A DNA stretch of 64,000 nt from Actinospineispora acaciae DSM 45401. Lineage in GTDB: Bacteria; Actinomycetota; Actinomycetes; Mycobacteriales; Pseudonocardiaceae. This document shows, one piece after another, positions 39,101 to 47,906 of this stretch; position 1 is the first letter of the stretch; the number at the start of each line of letters is the position of its first letter. A program made the translations under genes and the position numbers. The stretch spans positions 124,001 to 188,000 of the forward strand of contig NZ_JIAI01000010.1 of NCBI RefSeq assembly GCF_000620785.1. Direction: 5' to 3'. The notes under the pieces were generated by a model. That model did no database searches. It was given only the letters and a program-made list of their open reading frames with translations, and had not been told where the DNA came from.

Positions 39101-39889
39101 ATGACCACCGCTGTCCGGCCGTCCGTCGGCGACCTGTTGCGCAAGTGGCGCCAGCATCGCCGGCTCAGCCAGCTCGACCTGTCCATCCAGGCGGACATCT
39201 CGACCCGGCACCTGAGCTTCGTGGAGACCGGCCGGTCGGCGCCCAGCCGGGACATGGTGCTGCACCTGGCCGAACAGTTGGACCTGCCACTGCGCGAACG
39301 CAACCAGTTGCTGATCGCCGCCGGGTACGCGCCGATCTACGCCGAGCGGGCGCTGGACACCGAGCCGATGGCCGCCGTCCGCCACGCCGTGCGCCAGGTG
39401 CTGACCGGCCACGAGCCGTACCCCGCGCTCGCCGTGGACCGCCGCTGGAACCTGGTCGACTCGAACGCCGCGCTGGCCCCGCTGCTGCACGGCGTGGCCC
39501 CTTCCCTGCTGGAACCGCCGGCCAACGCGCTGCGGGCCAGCCTGCACCCGGACGGCATGGCGCCGCGGATCATCAACCTCGGCGAGTGGCGCGGGCATGT
39601 GCTCGGCCGGTTGCGCCGCCAGGTCGACCACACCGCCGACCCGGAGCTGGCCGCGCTGCACGACGAGATGTCCGAGCTGCCCTGCGACGACGACGTGCCA
39701 CCGGTCGAGCACCCCGGCCCCGGCGACATCGTCGTCCCGCTGCGCCTGCGCCACCCCGCCGGCGAGCTGACGTTCTTCAGCACGGTCACCACCTTCGGCA
39801 CCCCCCTGGACATCACCGTCGCCGAGCTCGCGATCGAGGCCTTCTTCCCCGCCAACCCCGCCACCGCCGAGATCCTGCGCACCGGCTGA
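39101..39889 (+). CDS. XRE regulator with MmyB-like ligand domain (MLTR)
   Basis: Regulator of 262 aa. The N-terminal HTH is LSQLDLSIQADISTRHLSFVETGR, followed by the MmyB-like PAS-type ligand domain with the family signature HEPYPALAVDRRWNLVDSNAAL. Actinobacteria carry many such proteins, usually regulators of nearby redox or SDR genes. The ATG at 39101 agrees with family starts; no neighbour on the divergent side other than the two-component system is present. It may act on the acyl-CoA dehydrogenase downstream, but this is not established. Confidence 0.9.
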   Translation: MTTAVRPSVGDLLRKWRQHRRLSQLDLSIQADISTRHLSFVETGRSAPSRDMVLHLAEQLDLPLRERNQLLIAAGYAPIYAERALDTEPMAAVRHAVRQVLTGHEPYPALAVDRRWNLVDSNAALAPLLHGVAPSLLEPPANALRASLHPDGMAPRIINLGEWRGHVLGRLRRQVDHTADPELAALHDEMSELPCDDDVPPVEHPGPGDIVVPLRLRHPAGELTFFSTVTTFGTPLDITVAELAIEAFFPANPATAEILRTG

Positions 39890-39900
39890 CGCCCCTTCCC

Positions 39901-39970
39901 GCTCGCACACCGTCGCGGCGCCGCACCCAACGCCCAACCTGTGTGCGGCTGCCACGCGGTGTGTGCGAAC
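39901..39970. repeat. Nested inverted repeat after the XRE/MLTR gene
   Basis: gctcgcacaccg (39901-39912) pairs with cggtgtgtgcgaac (39957-39970), with an inner gccgcac / gtgcggc stem. It probably acts as a terminator between two same-strand genes. Confidence 0.5.
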
Positions 39971-39988
39971 CGCGGTTACTCTTCGGTA

Positions 39989-41131
<1,143 letters not shown>

Positions 41132-41160
41132 CCGCCCCCGCGAACCGCCGGGAGCCGCCT

Positions 41161-41598
41161 GTGCCACCCACATCAGCCGAGCGCGAGGTGCTCCGCGCCA
41201 TCGGTGCCTTCACCCGAGCGATCGAGGCCCACGACGTCGAGGGGATCGTCGCGGCCTGGGACGACCAGGCCGACACGGTCGTCTACCAGCCCGAGGAGGA
41301 CGCGGCCCCGCTGCTGTCCGTCGCCGAGATACGCGCGTACGCCGCGACCCTGCACAGCTTCTTCGCTCACGCGCACGACGTCGCGCTGCTGGACAAGAAG
41401 GTGCTCTTCCTCGACGACCGGGCGGCACACGTCTACCTGCGGTTCTGGTGCGGGCTGGAGCTGGCCTCCGGACGGCGCATCGACGGCCAGATCCGGCAGT
41501 CGTTCGCGCTGGTCAAACGCGACGACGGGTGGCGCATCGCGCACTACCACGAGTCGCGCAAGACCCCCGGGTTCGACCGTCCACCGCACGACCCGTGA
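41161..41598 (+). CDS. SnoaL/NTF2-like protein
   Basis: Protein of 145 aa with a cone-shaped alpha+beta NTF2-like fold: helix VLRAIGAFTRAIEAHDVEGIVAAWDD and terminal strands HVYLRFWCGLELASG, IRQSFALVKRDDGWRIAHYHESR. The group includes ketosteroid-isomerase-like enzymes and binding proteins. GTG start with gggag upstream. It lies 29 nt after the acyl-CoA dehydrogenase, so it may act on the same pathway. No catalytic residue can be assigned with confidence. Confidence 0.85.
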   Translation: MPPTSAEREVLRAIGAFTRAIEAHDVEGIVAAWDDQADTVVYQPEEDAAPLLSVAEIRAYAATLHSFFAHAHDVALLDKKVLFLDDRAAHVYLRFWCGLELASGRRIDGQIRQSFALVKRDDGWRIAHYHESRKTPGFDRPPHDP

Positions 41599-41638
41599 GT
41601 GGCTAGGGCCGCTATGACGGCCCTAGCCACTCACGGGT
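41591..41638. terminator. Perfect 21-bp hairpin, bidirectional terminator
   Basis: acccgtgagtggctagggcc(g) pairs over 21 bp without mismatch with its complement at 41618-41638 around a 6-nt loop (ctatga). It overlaps the stop region of the SnoaL-like gene and ends 2 nt before the end of the convergent GntR gene. Confidence 0.9.
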
Positions 41639-41640
41639 GT

Positions 41641-42339
41641 TTACGGCAGGTAGCGCTCGAGCTCGTCGGCGTGGCGGTCCAGGTGCTCGCGGAGCATCGC
41701 CTGGGCACCGGCAAGGTCGCGGCGTTCCAGGGCGTCCACGATCTGCCGGTGGTGTTCGACGGCGGACTCGGCGCGGCCGGGATGGGCCATGAAGGCGGCC
41801 ACGCCGGTGCGCTGCTGGCGGTCGCCCATCGAGCGGTACAGCTCGGTGAGCTCGGTGTTGCCGACCGCGCTGACCAGGGTGGTGTGGAACTCCCGGTCAC
41901 AGGCGATGATCTCGGGGTAGCCGGCGGCCTCGGCGGTGAGGGTGTGCTGGCGGTGCACCAGCGGCCACAGTTCGGCGGCCACCTGGATGTCCCGGTCGTG
42001 GATCTCCTGCACGGCGTAGAGCTCGAGCGCCAGCCGGGTCCGGGACAGCTCGCGGATCTGCCGGGCGGTGATCGGGGCGACCAGCGCGCCGCGCCGGGGC
42101 AGCAGCCGGATCAGCCGCTCGGCGTCCAGCCGCAGGAACGCCTCGCGGACCGGGGTGCGGGACAGGCCGGTGACGGTGGCGATGTCCATCTCGGTGACGA
42201 TGTCGCCCGGCGGCAGGGTCAGGTCGACGATCAGCGCCTTGACGTAGCGGTAGGCGAAGTCGGCGGCGGTGGTGTCCGGCGGGCGCGAGACGACGGGCAG
42301 CTCCGCGCGCTCGCGCGGCGGCGAGCTGGGTTGCCTCAT
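41641..42339 (-). CDS. GntR-family regulator, FCD subfamily
   Basis: Protein of 232 aa. The N-terminal winged helix reads VTEMDIATVTGLSRTPVREAFLRLDAERLI, and the C-terminal FCD effector domain contains the metal/acid-binding Asp and His residues (CDREFHTTLVSAVGN, HRQIVDAL). FCD regulators usually bind organic acids. The three catabolic genes downstream in the map (hydrolase, MFS, RraA-like aldolase) are on the same strand but upstream in transcription, so the regulator is the last gene of that unit or has its own promoter. Confidence 0.9.
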   Translation of the reverse strand: MRQPSSPPRERAELPVVSRPPDTTAADFAYRYVKALIVDLTLPPGDIVTEMDIATVTGLSRTPVREAFLRLDAERLIRLLPRRGALVAPITARQIRELSRTRLALELYAVQEIHDRDIQVAAELWPLVHRQHTLTAEAAGYPEIIACDREFHTTLVSAVGNTELTELYRSMGDRQQRTGVAAFMAHPGRAESAVEHHRQIVDALERRDLAGAQAMLREHLDRHADELERYLP

Positions 42340-42370
42340 CGTCGGTCCTCTCCTCGATGATTCGGACGGA

Positions 42371-42417
42371 CCGAATCCGCGACTCGCTGTTACAAAAATA
42401 CCGACTCGCGGAGGCCG
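42371..42417. repeat. Degenerate intergenic repeat unit
   Basis: gaatccgcgactcg, then gctgttacaaaaataccgac and gactcgcggagg: a diverged copy of the ACTC...TGACAAA...ACTCGCGG element, between the GntR start and the end of the nitrilase-family gene. Confidence 0.6.
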
Positions 42418-43218
42418 CTACCTCGGGAGGACTTGGAAGCGGCGGTTGGCGAGGGAGGGGTTGACCCGGCGGACCTGGTCGATCCTGGCCGCTTCGAGGC
42501 GGGCCGTGGCCGTGCCGGGGCGCTCGCCGGCGGAGGCCAGCACGGTGCCCATCGGGTCGACGATCATGCTCTGGCCGGTGCAGTGCGGGCCGGTCTGGCC
42601 GCTGGCGACGACGTAGCAGGTGTTCTCGATGGCGCGGGCGCGGACCAGGGTGGCCCAGTGGTCCTCCTTGGCCGGGCCGACGGCCCAGGCGGCGGGCAGC
42701 ACGATCGCGGTGGCGCCGGCGTCCACCAGGGTGCGGGCCATCTCGGGGAAGCGGACATCGTAGCAGGTCATCGCGCCGAAACGGATCTCGCCGAGGTCGA
42801 AGGTGAGCGGCTCGACGATCTCGGCGGGGCGGATCTTGTCGGACTCGGCGTAGCCGAACGCGTCGTAGAGGTGCACCTTGCGGTAGACCCCGACCAGCGA
42901 GCCGTCCGGCGCGATCGCCGCGAGCGTGTTGGACGCGCGGGCCTCGTCGTCGGAGAGCCGCTCCACCAGGCCGACCACGGTGGTCACACCGGCGGCCCGG
43001 GTCGCGTCGCGCACCGAGGTGAGGAACGGGCCGTCCAGCGGTTCGGCGTTGCGGACGGTGCCGGCGTTGCTGTGGTCGTAGTACATCCCCACCTCGGGAG
43101 TCACCACCAGCTCGGCGCCGGCGTCCGCCCCGGTGGCGATCGCCTCCCGGACCAGCTTGAGGTTCTCCTCCTTGTCCACCCCGGCGGCGAACTGGGCGAC
43201 GGCGACCTGCACTGTCAT
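42418..43218 (-). CDS. Carbon-nitrogen hydrolase (nitrilase superfamily)
   Basis: Protein of 266 aa with the Glu-Lys-Cys triad of the superfamily: Glu in VVTPEVGM, Lys in YRKVHLYD and Cys in MTCYDVRFPE. It is related to omega-amidase/Nit-type hydrolases that hydrolyse dicarboxylic monoamides or N-carbamoyl compounds. The ATG at 43218 lies 17 nt behind the MFS gene. With an MFS importer and an RraA-like aldolase in the same unit, it probably takes part in uptake and breakdown of an amide or carbamoyl acid. Confidence 0.9.
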   Translation of the reverse strand: MTVQVAVAQFAAGVDKEENLKLVREAIATGADAGAELVVTPEVGMYYDHSNAGTVRNAEPLDGPFLTSVRDATRAAGVTTVVGLVERLSDDEARASNTLAAIAPDGSLVGVYRKVHLYDAFGYAESDKIRPAEIVEPLTFDLGEIRFGAMTCYDVRFPEMARTLVDAGATAIVLPAAWAVGPAKEDHWATLVRARAIENTCYVVASGQTGPHCTGQSMIVDPMGTVLASAGERPGTATARLEAARIDQVRRVNPSLANRRFQVLPR

Positions 43219-43235
43219 GGTTGTGTCTTCCCTTC

Positions 43236-44540
43236 TCAGGACGAGGCCGCGCGCAGCGGCCGTTCCGGGTGGACCAGGAACCAGCAGCCGGCGCCGAGCA
43301 CGCCGGCCACTGCCAGGATCATCAGCGCCAACAGCCAGTTTCCTCCGATGCCGACCAGGATCCCGGTGAACAGCGGGCCGGCGGCGGAGATCAGGTTGCC
43401 GCACAGGTTCGTCCAGCCGGTCACGGTCGCGGAGTGCTCGCCGCCCAGGTCCTGGCAGGCGGCCCAGACCTGCACCTGCACCGTTCCCACCGCGCCCAGG
43501 CTCACGCACAGGAACACCATCATCAGCGGCACGCTCGCGGTCAGCGCGCCGAGCACCAGGAACGCGGCGGCCACCAGGTAGCCGGCGGTGGCCAGCCAGA
43601 TCCGGCCCGGCCAGCGGCGCAGCCACCTGTCGTTGAGCGCGCCGGTGCCGAACACGCCGATCAACATGGCCACCCAGGGCAGCGCGCCCAGGAACCCCAT
43701 CTCCTTGAGCGAGAGCCCGCGCTCCTGGACCAGGTAGGTCGGCAGCCAGGTGGCGAAGAACCCCTGGATGAGCAGCAGGAACGCGTACTGCGCGCCGATC
43801 GCCCAGAACTGCGTCGAGCCGAAGAACGCCCGCCACGGGAGGGCGGCCTTGCGCGAGATCTCCTCGACGGGCCGGCCGTTCTCGATGTGGGCCACCTCGG
43901 CGGGCGTGATGTGCGGGTGATCGCGCGGCTCGTCGCGCACCAGCCACCACCACAGCACCGCGAGGATCGCGCCGAGCACCGCGAAGACGTGGAACACCTG
44001 GTACCAGCCGAACGTCGTCATGATCCACACCACCAGCGGGGTGCCGATCACGTTGCCCAGGTACAGCCCGCAGAGCAGCAGCGAGTTGCCCCGGGACTGC
44101 TCTTGTCTGGGGAACCACCGGTGCAGGGTGAACACCGACGCCGGCCAGTCCGCCGCCTGCCCGACCCCGAGCAGCGCCCTGATCACCACGAACCCGAGGA
44201 AGATCACTCCGTACGGGGTGATGAAGGTGAACACCGACCACCACAGCCCGGCCACGGCGAGCGTGCGGCGCGGGCCGAAGCGGCGGGTCACCAGCCCGCC
44301 CGGCACCTGGAACAGCGCGTACGCCCACCAGAACGCGGTCAGGATCACCGACATCTGGGTGACGGAGAACTCCAGCTCTTTCTGGATGACCGGGGCGGCC
44401 GCCGTCATCGCGGCCCGGTCCATGCTCATCACGAACGTCACCGGAAGCAGCAGCCCGGCGCCGATCATCCACCGCACCCCGCCGGCAGGGGCGCGGGTGT
44501 CGACGCTGCCTACCTGGTGCCCGGCCTGACCGCCCGCCAC
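43236..44540 (-). CDS. MFS transporter, anion:cation symporter-like (ACS) family
   Basis: Twelve-TM-type permease of 434 aa. Typical ACS features are the first-segment motif MSMDRAAMTAAAPVIQKEL, WWAYALFQVPGGLVTRRFGPRR (motif A) and the strongly conserved WPASVFTLHRWFPRQEQSRGNS. The family imports organic acids such as hexuronates, tartrate, phthalate or allantoate. The start is uncertain; GTG at 44540 is 4 nt after the stop of the RraA-like gene, and no better start exists nearby. It is probably the uptake step for the substrate handled by its neighbours. Confidence 0.88.
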   Translation of the reverse strand: MAGGQAGHQVGSVDTRAPAGGVRWMIGAGLLLPVTFVMSMDRAAMTAAAPVIQKELEFSVTQMSVILTAFWWAYALFQVPGGLVTRRFGPRRTLAVAGLWWSVFTFITPYGVIFLGFVVIRALLGVGQAADWPASVFTLHRWFPRQEQSRGNSLLLCGLYLGNVIGTPLVVWIMTTFGWYQVFHVFAVLGAILAVLWWWLVRDEPRDHPHITPAEVAHIENGRPVEEISRKAALPWRAFFGSTQFWAIGAQYAFLLLIQGFFATWLPTYLVQERGLSLKEMGFLGALPWVAMLIGVFGTGALNDRWLRRWPGRIWLATAGYLVAAAFLVLGALTASVPLMMVFLCVSLGAVGTVQVQVWAACQDLGGEHSATVTGWTNLCGNLISAAGPLFTGILVGIGGNWLLALMILAVAGVLGAGCWFLVHPERPLRAASS

Positions 44541-44544
44541 GCCG

Positions 44545-45213
44545 TCACCGCGCCGGCTCGGTGATGCCGGCCTCGAAGGCGGCCAGCGCGCCCGACCACT
44601 CGGCCAGCCGGGTGCCCTCGGCGATCTTGCGGCGCAGCTCCGGCTCGGCGGCCTCCTTCTCCCGCAGCGTCTCGGCGATGCCCAGCGCCTCCTCGCGGGA
44701 CAGCACGGCCACCCCGTCCGAGTCGCCGAACACCACGTCACCGGGGTTGATCACGGCCCCGCCGACGGTGACCGGGACGTTGATCGCGCCCTCGATGCCC
44801 AGGATCCTGGTGGTCAGCGCGGACACCCCGGCGGAGAACACCGGCAGCCCGAGCTCCAGGATCTCGTCCACGTCGTTGATCGACCCGCTGATCACCGCGC
44901 CGACCGCGCCCCTGGTCGCCGCCGTGTACGACACCATCCCGCCGAAACAGGACCGCCCGTCCCCCGACTGGTCCACCACGAGCACATCCCCCGGCCTGAC
45001 CTCGTCCACGGCCACGTGCAGCGCCGTCGAGTCCAGGTGCGGCAGCCGCACCGTGAACGCCGAGCCGACGAACCGCAGCGGCCGGCGGATCGGCACCAGT
45101 CCCTTGGGGAACCCGTAGTCGCGCAGGTGGCCGAGCGTGGAGGTCTGCACCCGGCCCAGCGCCTCGACCACCGCCTGATCCAACGGCGGTGCCGCCGGCT
45201 CGCGCACGAACAT
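44545..45213 (-). CDS. RraA-like aldolase/dimethylmenaquinone-methyltransferase-type protein
   Basis: Protein of 222 aa of the RraA fold, which in catabolic gene clusters is usually 4-hydroxy-4-methyl-2-oxoglutarate/oxaloacetate aldolase or decarboxylase. Motifs: RPGDVLVVDQSGD, GAVISGSINDVDEI, and NPGDVVFGDSDGVAVL (metal-binding Asp). ggaggag lies 6 nt before the ATG at 45213. First gene of a unit with the MFS and hydrolase genes. GntR-type half-sites lie directly upstream. The exact keto-acid substrate is not deducible. Confidence 0.88.
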   Translation of the reverse strand: MFVREPAAPPLDQAVVEALGRVQTSTLGHLRDYGFPKGLVPIRRPLRFVGSAFTVRLPHLDSTALHVAVDEVRPGDVLVVDQSGDGRSCFGGMVSYTAATRGAVGAVISGSINDVDEILELGLPVFSAGVSALTTRILGIEGAINVPVTVGGAVINPGDVVFGDSDGVAVLSREEALGIAETLREKEAAEPELRRKIAEGTRLAEWSGALAAFEAGITEPAR

Positions 45214-45225
45214 CGCGCCTCCTCC

Positions 45226-45260
45226 AATGCATATGAAACGCATACGTTCGGCATGCGTAC
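45226..45260. promoter_or_regulatory. Candidate GntR (FCD) operator upstream of the RraA-like gene
   Basis: Overlapping words gcatatg, gcatacg and gcatgcg lie within 35 nt (aatgcatatgaaacgcatac and on), AT-richer than the surroundings and 13 nt from the start codon. GntR FCD regulators bind such ATnnnAT-like dyads; the regulator at 41641 is the candidate. Confidence 0.45.
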
Positions 45261-45345
45261 CATCCCCGATCCGCCCGCGCCAGCGCTCACGCGTACCAAA
45301 CCGATCCAGACCCCCGTCCGCGCACGCCCACCCCGAAAACCGTCC

Positions 45346-45525
45346 GCGAGTCGGGACTTTTGTCAGGGTGAGTCGCGGGATTTGTCAGGTCCGGCCGGCG
45401 GCGGATCGGTGCGGATCGGGCACCGCGACACACGCTGGAACCGCCGACGGTACCGGCCGCGTTTGGACAACGGCTGACGGAATCCGCGACTCACCCTGAC
45501 AAAATCCGCGACTCGCGGGCGGTTT
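45346..45525. repeat. Two intergenic repeat units in inverted orientation
   Basis: One unit (45346-45395) carries the 15-mer core in reverse at 45359-45373, the other (45473-45525) in forward orientation at 45489-45503. Together they form a long interrupted inverted repeat within the 337-nt gene-free stretch between the RraA-like gene and cinA. I see nothing else in that gap beyond the candidate operator at 45226-45260. Confidence 0.8.
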
Positions 45526-45550
45526 TCGGGGCGGGCGGGGGGGCGGGCGG

Positions 45551-46810
45551 TCAGGTGAGGGTGCGGCGGATGAGGTGCATGGCGGTGTCGGTGGCGCGCT
45601 CGCGGATGTCGGTGCGGTTGCCGGGGAGGACGGGGTCGGCGGCGCGGAGTTGGCCGGTGGCGGTGGTCACGCAGAGGCAGACGTAGCCGACGGGTTTGGT
45701 CTCGGTGCCGCCGCCGGGGCCGGCCACGCCGGTGATGCCGACGCCGACGTCAGCGCCGAATGCGGTTCGGGCACCGTCGGCCATCGCGCGGGCGACCTCC
45801 GGCGAGACGGCGCCGTGCGTTTCGATCAGCTCGGCGGGGACGCCGAGGAGCGCGGTCTTCGCCTGGTTGGAGTAGGCGACCACACCGCCCGCGAGGTACG
45901 CCGAGGCGCCGGCGCGGTCGGTCAGCCGGCCGGCCAGCAGCCCGCCGGTGCAGGACTCGCCGAGCCCGATCCAGTGGCCGGTCAGCAGGCGCGCGACCAG
46001 TTCGTCGGTGGTCGAACCGTCCGTGCTGACCAGGTACCTGCCGTGGCGGCGCTCGATCTCGGCGACCAGCTTCTCGGCGGCCGCCCGGGCGTCGACGGAC
46101 CTGTAGCGCAGGTCCACCTCCAGCTCGGAGCGGCGCAGGCAGGTGGTGATGTCCAGGCCGGAGAGGTCCACGTCCGCGCCCACCTCGCGCAGCGTCTGCG
46201 CGATCTCGGACTCGGGCAGGCCGAACATCCGCAGGTGCACGCCGGTGAACGCGGGCGCGCCGGCGAGCAGCTCGCGAACCGGGGCGGTGTCCAGCGCGGC
46301 GGGCCACATCCCGCGCAGCTCGCGCGGCGGGCCGGGCAGCACCACCACCAGCGGGCCGCCGGGCGCCGCGACCACCAGGCCGGGCGCGGTGCCGACCGGG
46401 TCGAGCACCGTGGCGCCCACCGGCACGGTGGCCTGCTTGCGGTTCGCGGCGGTCAGCGCGTCGCCGGCGAACCCGTGCCGGGCCGCCCACCTGCGCAGGA
46501 TCTCCGCGATGCGCGCCTCCACGGCGGCGTCGACCACCAGCGGGACGCCGGCAAAGTCCGCGACCACCTCGGCGGTCACGTCGTCGGCGGTCGGGCCGAG
46601 GCCGCCGCTGGTCACGATCAGGTCCAGCCGCGCGTCGGCCAGGAAACGCAGCCCGCCGGCGAGGTCGTCGCGCCGGTCCCCGACCACGAGCACCTCGGCC
46701 ACGTCGACGCCGAGCGCGCCGAGCCGTTCGGCCAGCCACGGCCCGTTCTGGTCGGTGACCCGCCCGGTCAGCAGCTCACTCCCGGTGACCAGGATGCCCG
46801 CGCGCACCAT
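45551..46810 (-). CDS. cinA: CinA-family protein (nicotinamide mononucleotide deamidase)
   Basis: Two-domain protein of 419 aa: an N-terminal MoaB/MogA-like COG1058 domain (AGILVTGSELLTGRVTDQNG, TSGGLGPTADDVT) and a C-terminal PncC-type NMN deamidase domain (GLGESCTGGLLAGRLTDRAG, GVGITGVAGPGGGTETKPVG). It hydrolyses NMN to nicotinic acid mononucleotide in the pyridine-nucleotide salvage cycle. The ATG at 46810 is used; a GTG at 46819 is possible. Length is normal for the family. It lies 18 nt behind the thioesterase gene. Confidence 0.92.
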   Translation of the reverse strand: MVRAGILVTGSELLTGRVTDQNGPWLAERLGALGVDVAEVLVVGDRRDDLAGGLRFLADARLDLIVTSGGLGPTADDVTAEVVADFAGVPLVVDAAVEARIAEILRRWAARHGFAGDALTAANRKQATVPVGATVLDPVGTAPGLVVAAPGGPLVVVLPGPPRELRGMWPAALDTAPVRELLAGAPAFTGVHLRMFGLPESEIAQTLREVGADVDLSGLDITTCLRRSELEVDLRYRSVDARAAAEKLVAEIERRHGRYLVSTDGSTTDELVARLLTGHWIGLGESCTGGLLAGRLTDRAGASAYLAGGVVAYSNQAKTALLGVPAELIETHGAVSPEVARAMADGARTAFGADVGVGITGVAGPGGGTETKPVGYVCLCVTTATGQLRAADPVLPGNRTDIRERATDTAMHLIRRTLT

Positions 46811-46828
46811 GCCGTCCACCCCGCGAGA

Positions 46829-47266
46829 CTAACCCCCCGAGCCGTCGATCCCGAGCAGTTCGGGATGGGCGAGCAGCGCGGCGAAGCGCGCCCTGGGCTC
46901 GGGCATCAGCCGGCGCGCCGTGGTGTCCAGCAGGCCGAGCACGCAGTCGATCTCGGCGGCCGGGGAACCGTCCGCGCGCCGCAGGACGTGCGCGATGCGG
47001 AACGTCTTCCCGGTGCCGAACTCGATGTTCGAGCTGATCTCGACCTCCTCGCCGAGGACCAGCTCGCTGAGGTACCTGATCCGCGACTCCAGCAGCACCA
47101 CGGCCATGCCGCCGGCCCGCTGCGCCTCGAAGTCGAACCCGGCCTTGCGGAAGTGCTCGCCGCGGGCGTGCTCTCCGTACTGGTGGTACACGGCGTGGTT
47201 GACGTGGCCCACCATGTCGATCTCATAGCTGCGCACGGTCACCGTCACGCTGAACTGATCAGGCAC
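46829..47266 (-). CDS. Acyl-CoA thioesterase (4HBT hotdog fold)
   Basis: Hotdog-fold protein of 145 aa. The motif YEIDMVGHVNHAVYHQYGEHAR matches the 4-hydroxybenzoyl-CoA thioesterase type, in which the Asp near the start of the helix is catalytic. It hydrolyses acyl-CoA or acyl-ACP thioesters. GTG start. It is just upstream of cinA on the same strand and probably in the same transcript. The acyl chain is not predictable. Confidence 0.9.
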   Translation of the reverse strand: MPDQFSVTVTVRSYEIDMVGHVNHAVYHQYGEHARGEHFRKAGFDFEAQRAGGMAVVLLESRIRYLSELVLGEEVEISSNIEFGTGKTFRIAHVLRRADGSPAAEIDCVLGLLDTTARRLMPEPRARFAALLAHPELLGIDGSGG

Positions 47267-47307
47267 CGGGGCAGCATCGCACGCGCGGCGCGGTTAGGGT
47301 TTCGGGC

Positions 47308-47403
47308 GGAGGCGTAAGGGTGCCTGGTGGTCCCCGCGGTCTTCAAAACCGACGTGGCCGAGCATCTCGGTCAGGCGGGTTCGATTCCCGTCCGCCTCCG
47401 CCA
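47308..47403 (+). tRNA. selC: tRNA-Sec (UCA anticodon)
   Basis: 96-nt tRNA with all selenocysteine-tRNA hallmarks: acceptor ggaggcg paired with cgcctcc, discriminator g, encoded CCA end, UCA anticodon at 47343-47345 in the loop cttcaaa, a long variable arm (gtggccgagcatctcggtca), and T loop ggttcgattcc. It reads UGA as Sec. Its presence with selA, selB and selD in this window means the machinery is complete. Its antisense strand overlaps the 3' end of the RDD-family gene. Confidence 0.97.
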
Positions 47404-47804
47404 GCTCGATCCCGTTCGAGCACGATCACCCGCGACCACTCGTCGTAGAGCGTGCGCTTGGTGGCGCCGAGCATCCCGCCGACGCAGTACAGCCAGCCGA
47501 GCCCGAGCGTGGCCACCCCCACCAGCAGCGCCAGCGACTGGTAGACCAGCGCGCGCATCGCCATCCGGGTCCGGTCGGCCGGCCGGCGGGTGTCGGTGCC
47601 GAACACGGTGAGCCCGAGCATCGCCTTGCCGGGCGTGGTGCCGCGCGCCCAGCCGCGCCACGCCCACACCGACCAGCCGACACCGAGCGTGACCACGAAC
47701 AGCGCCACGTCCAGCAGCCAGGCGGCGAACCGGCCGCGCCGGCGCGCGGGCGACCAGCCCACGGCCGGGGCACCGTCGGCCAGCCGGTAGCGCACGGTGT
47801 CCAT
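47343..47804 (-). CDS. RDD-family membrane protein overlapping tRNA-Sec antisense
   Basis: Protein of 153 aa with an RDD domain: RRGRFAAWLLDVALFVVTLG (Arg-Asp pair around TM1), a TM loop with GTTPGKAMLGLTVF, and LLVGVATLGLGWLYCVGGML. RDD proteins are small membrane proteins of mostly unknown role. ATG at 47804 has a ggaagg site upstream. The last 20 or so codons (GGGGRESNPPDRDA and on) are read from the antisense strand of selC, which overlaps by 61 nt, so either the gene truly ends inside the tRNA or its native stop was lost. Confidence 0.75.
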   Translation of the reverse strand: MDTVRYRLADGAPAVGWSPARRRGRFAAWLLDVALFVVTLGVGWSVWAWRGWARGTTPGKAMLGLTVFGTDTRRPADRTRMAMRALVYQSLALLVGVATLGLGWLYCVGGMLGATKRTLYDEWSRVIVLERDRAGGGGRESNPPDRDARPRRF

Positions 47805-47872
47805 CGTCACCCCTTCCGGCGGCGAGGCGAGAGGTTCCCCCGCCCCGGGTGCGAAGGTTAGCCTGCCGTGAA

Positions 47873-47891
47873 TTAGGTAAAGCTAACCTAG
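47873..47891 (+). promoter_or_regulatory. DtxR/IdeR-type iron box
   Basis: ttaggtaaagctaacctag matches the 19-nt iron-box consensus TTAGGTTAGGCTAACCTAA at 16 of 19 positions. It lies 16 nt before the PepSY gene start. A second half-site-like aggttagcct lies just upstream. It predicts repression when iron is sufficient. Confidence 0.8.
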
Positions 47892-47906
47892 AGTGAGGGA
47901 TCCTCG

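Noticed and set aside
47340..47403. Possible coding value of the RESNPPDRDA tail of the RDD protein
   Set aside because: It is the antisense reading of tRNA-Sec; kept as part of the RDD frame but not treated as a conserved protein segment.
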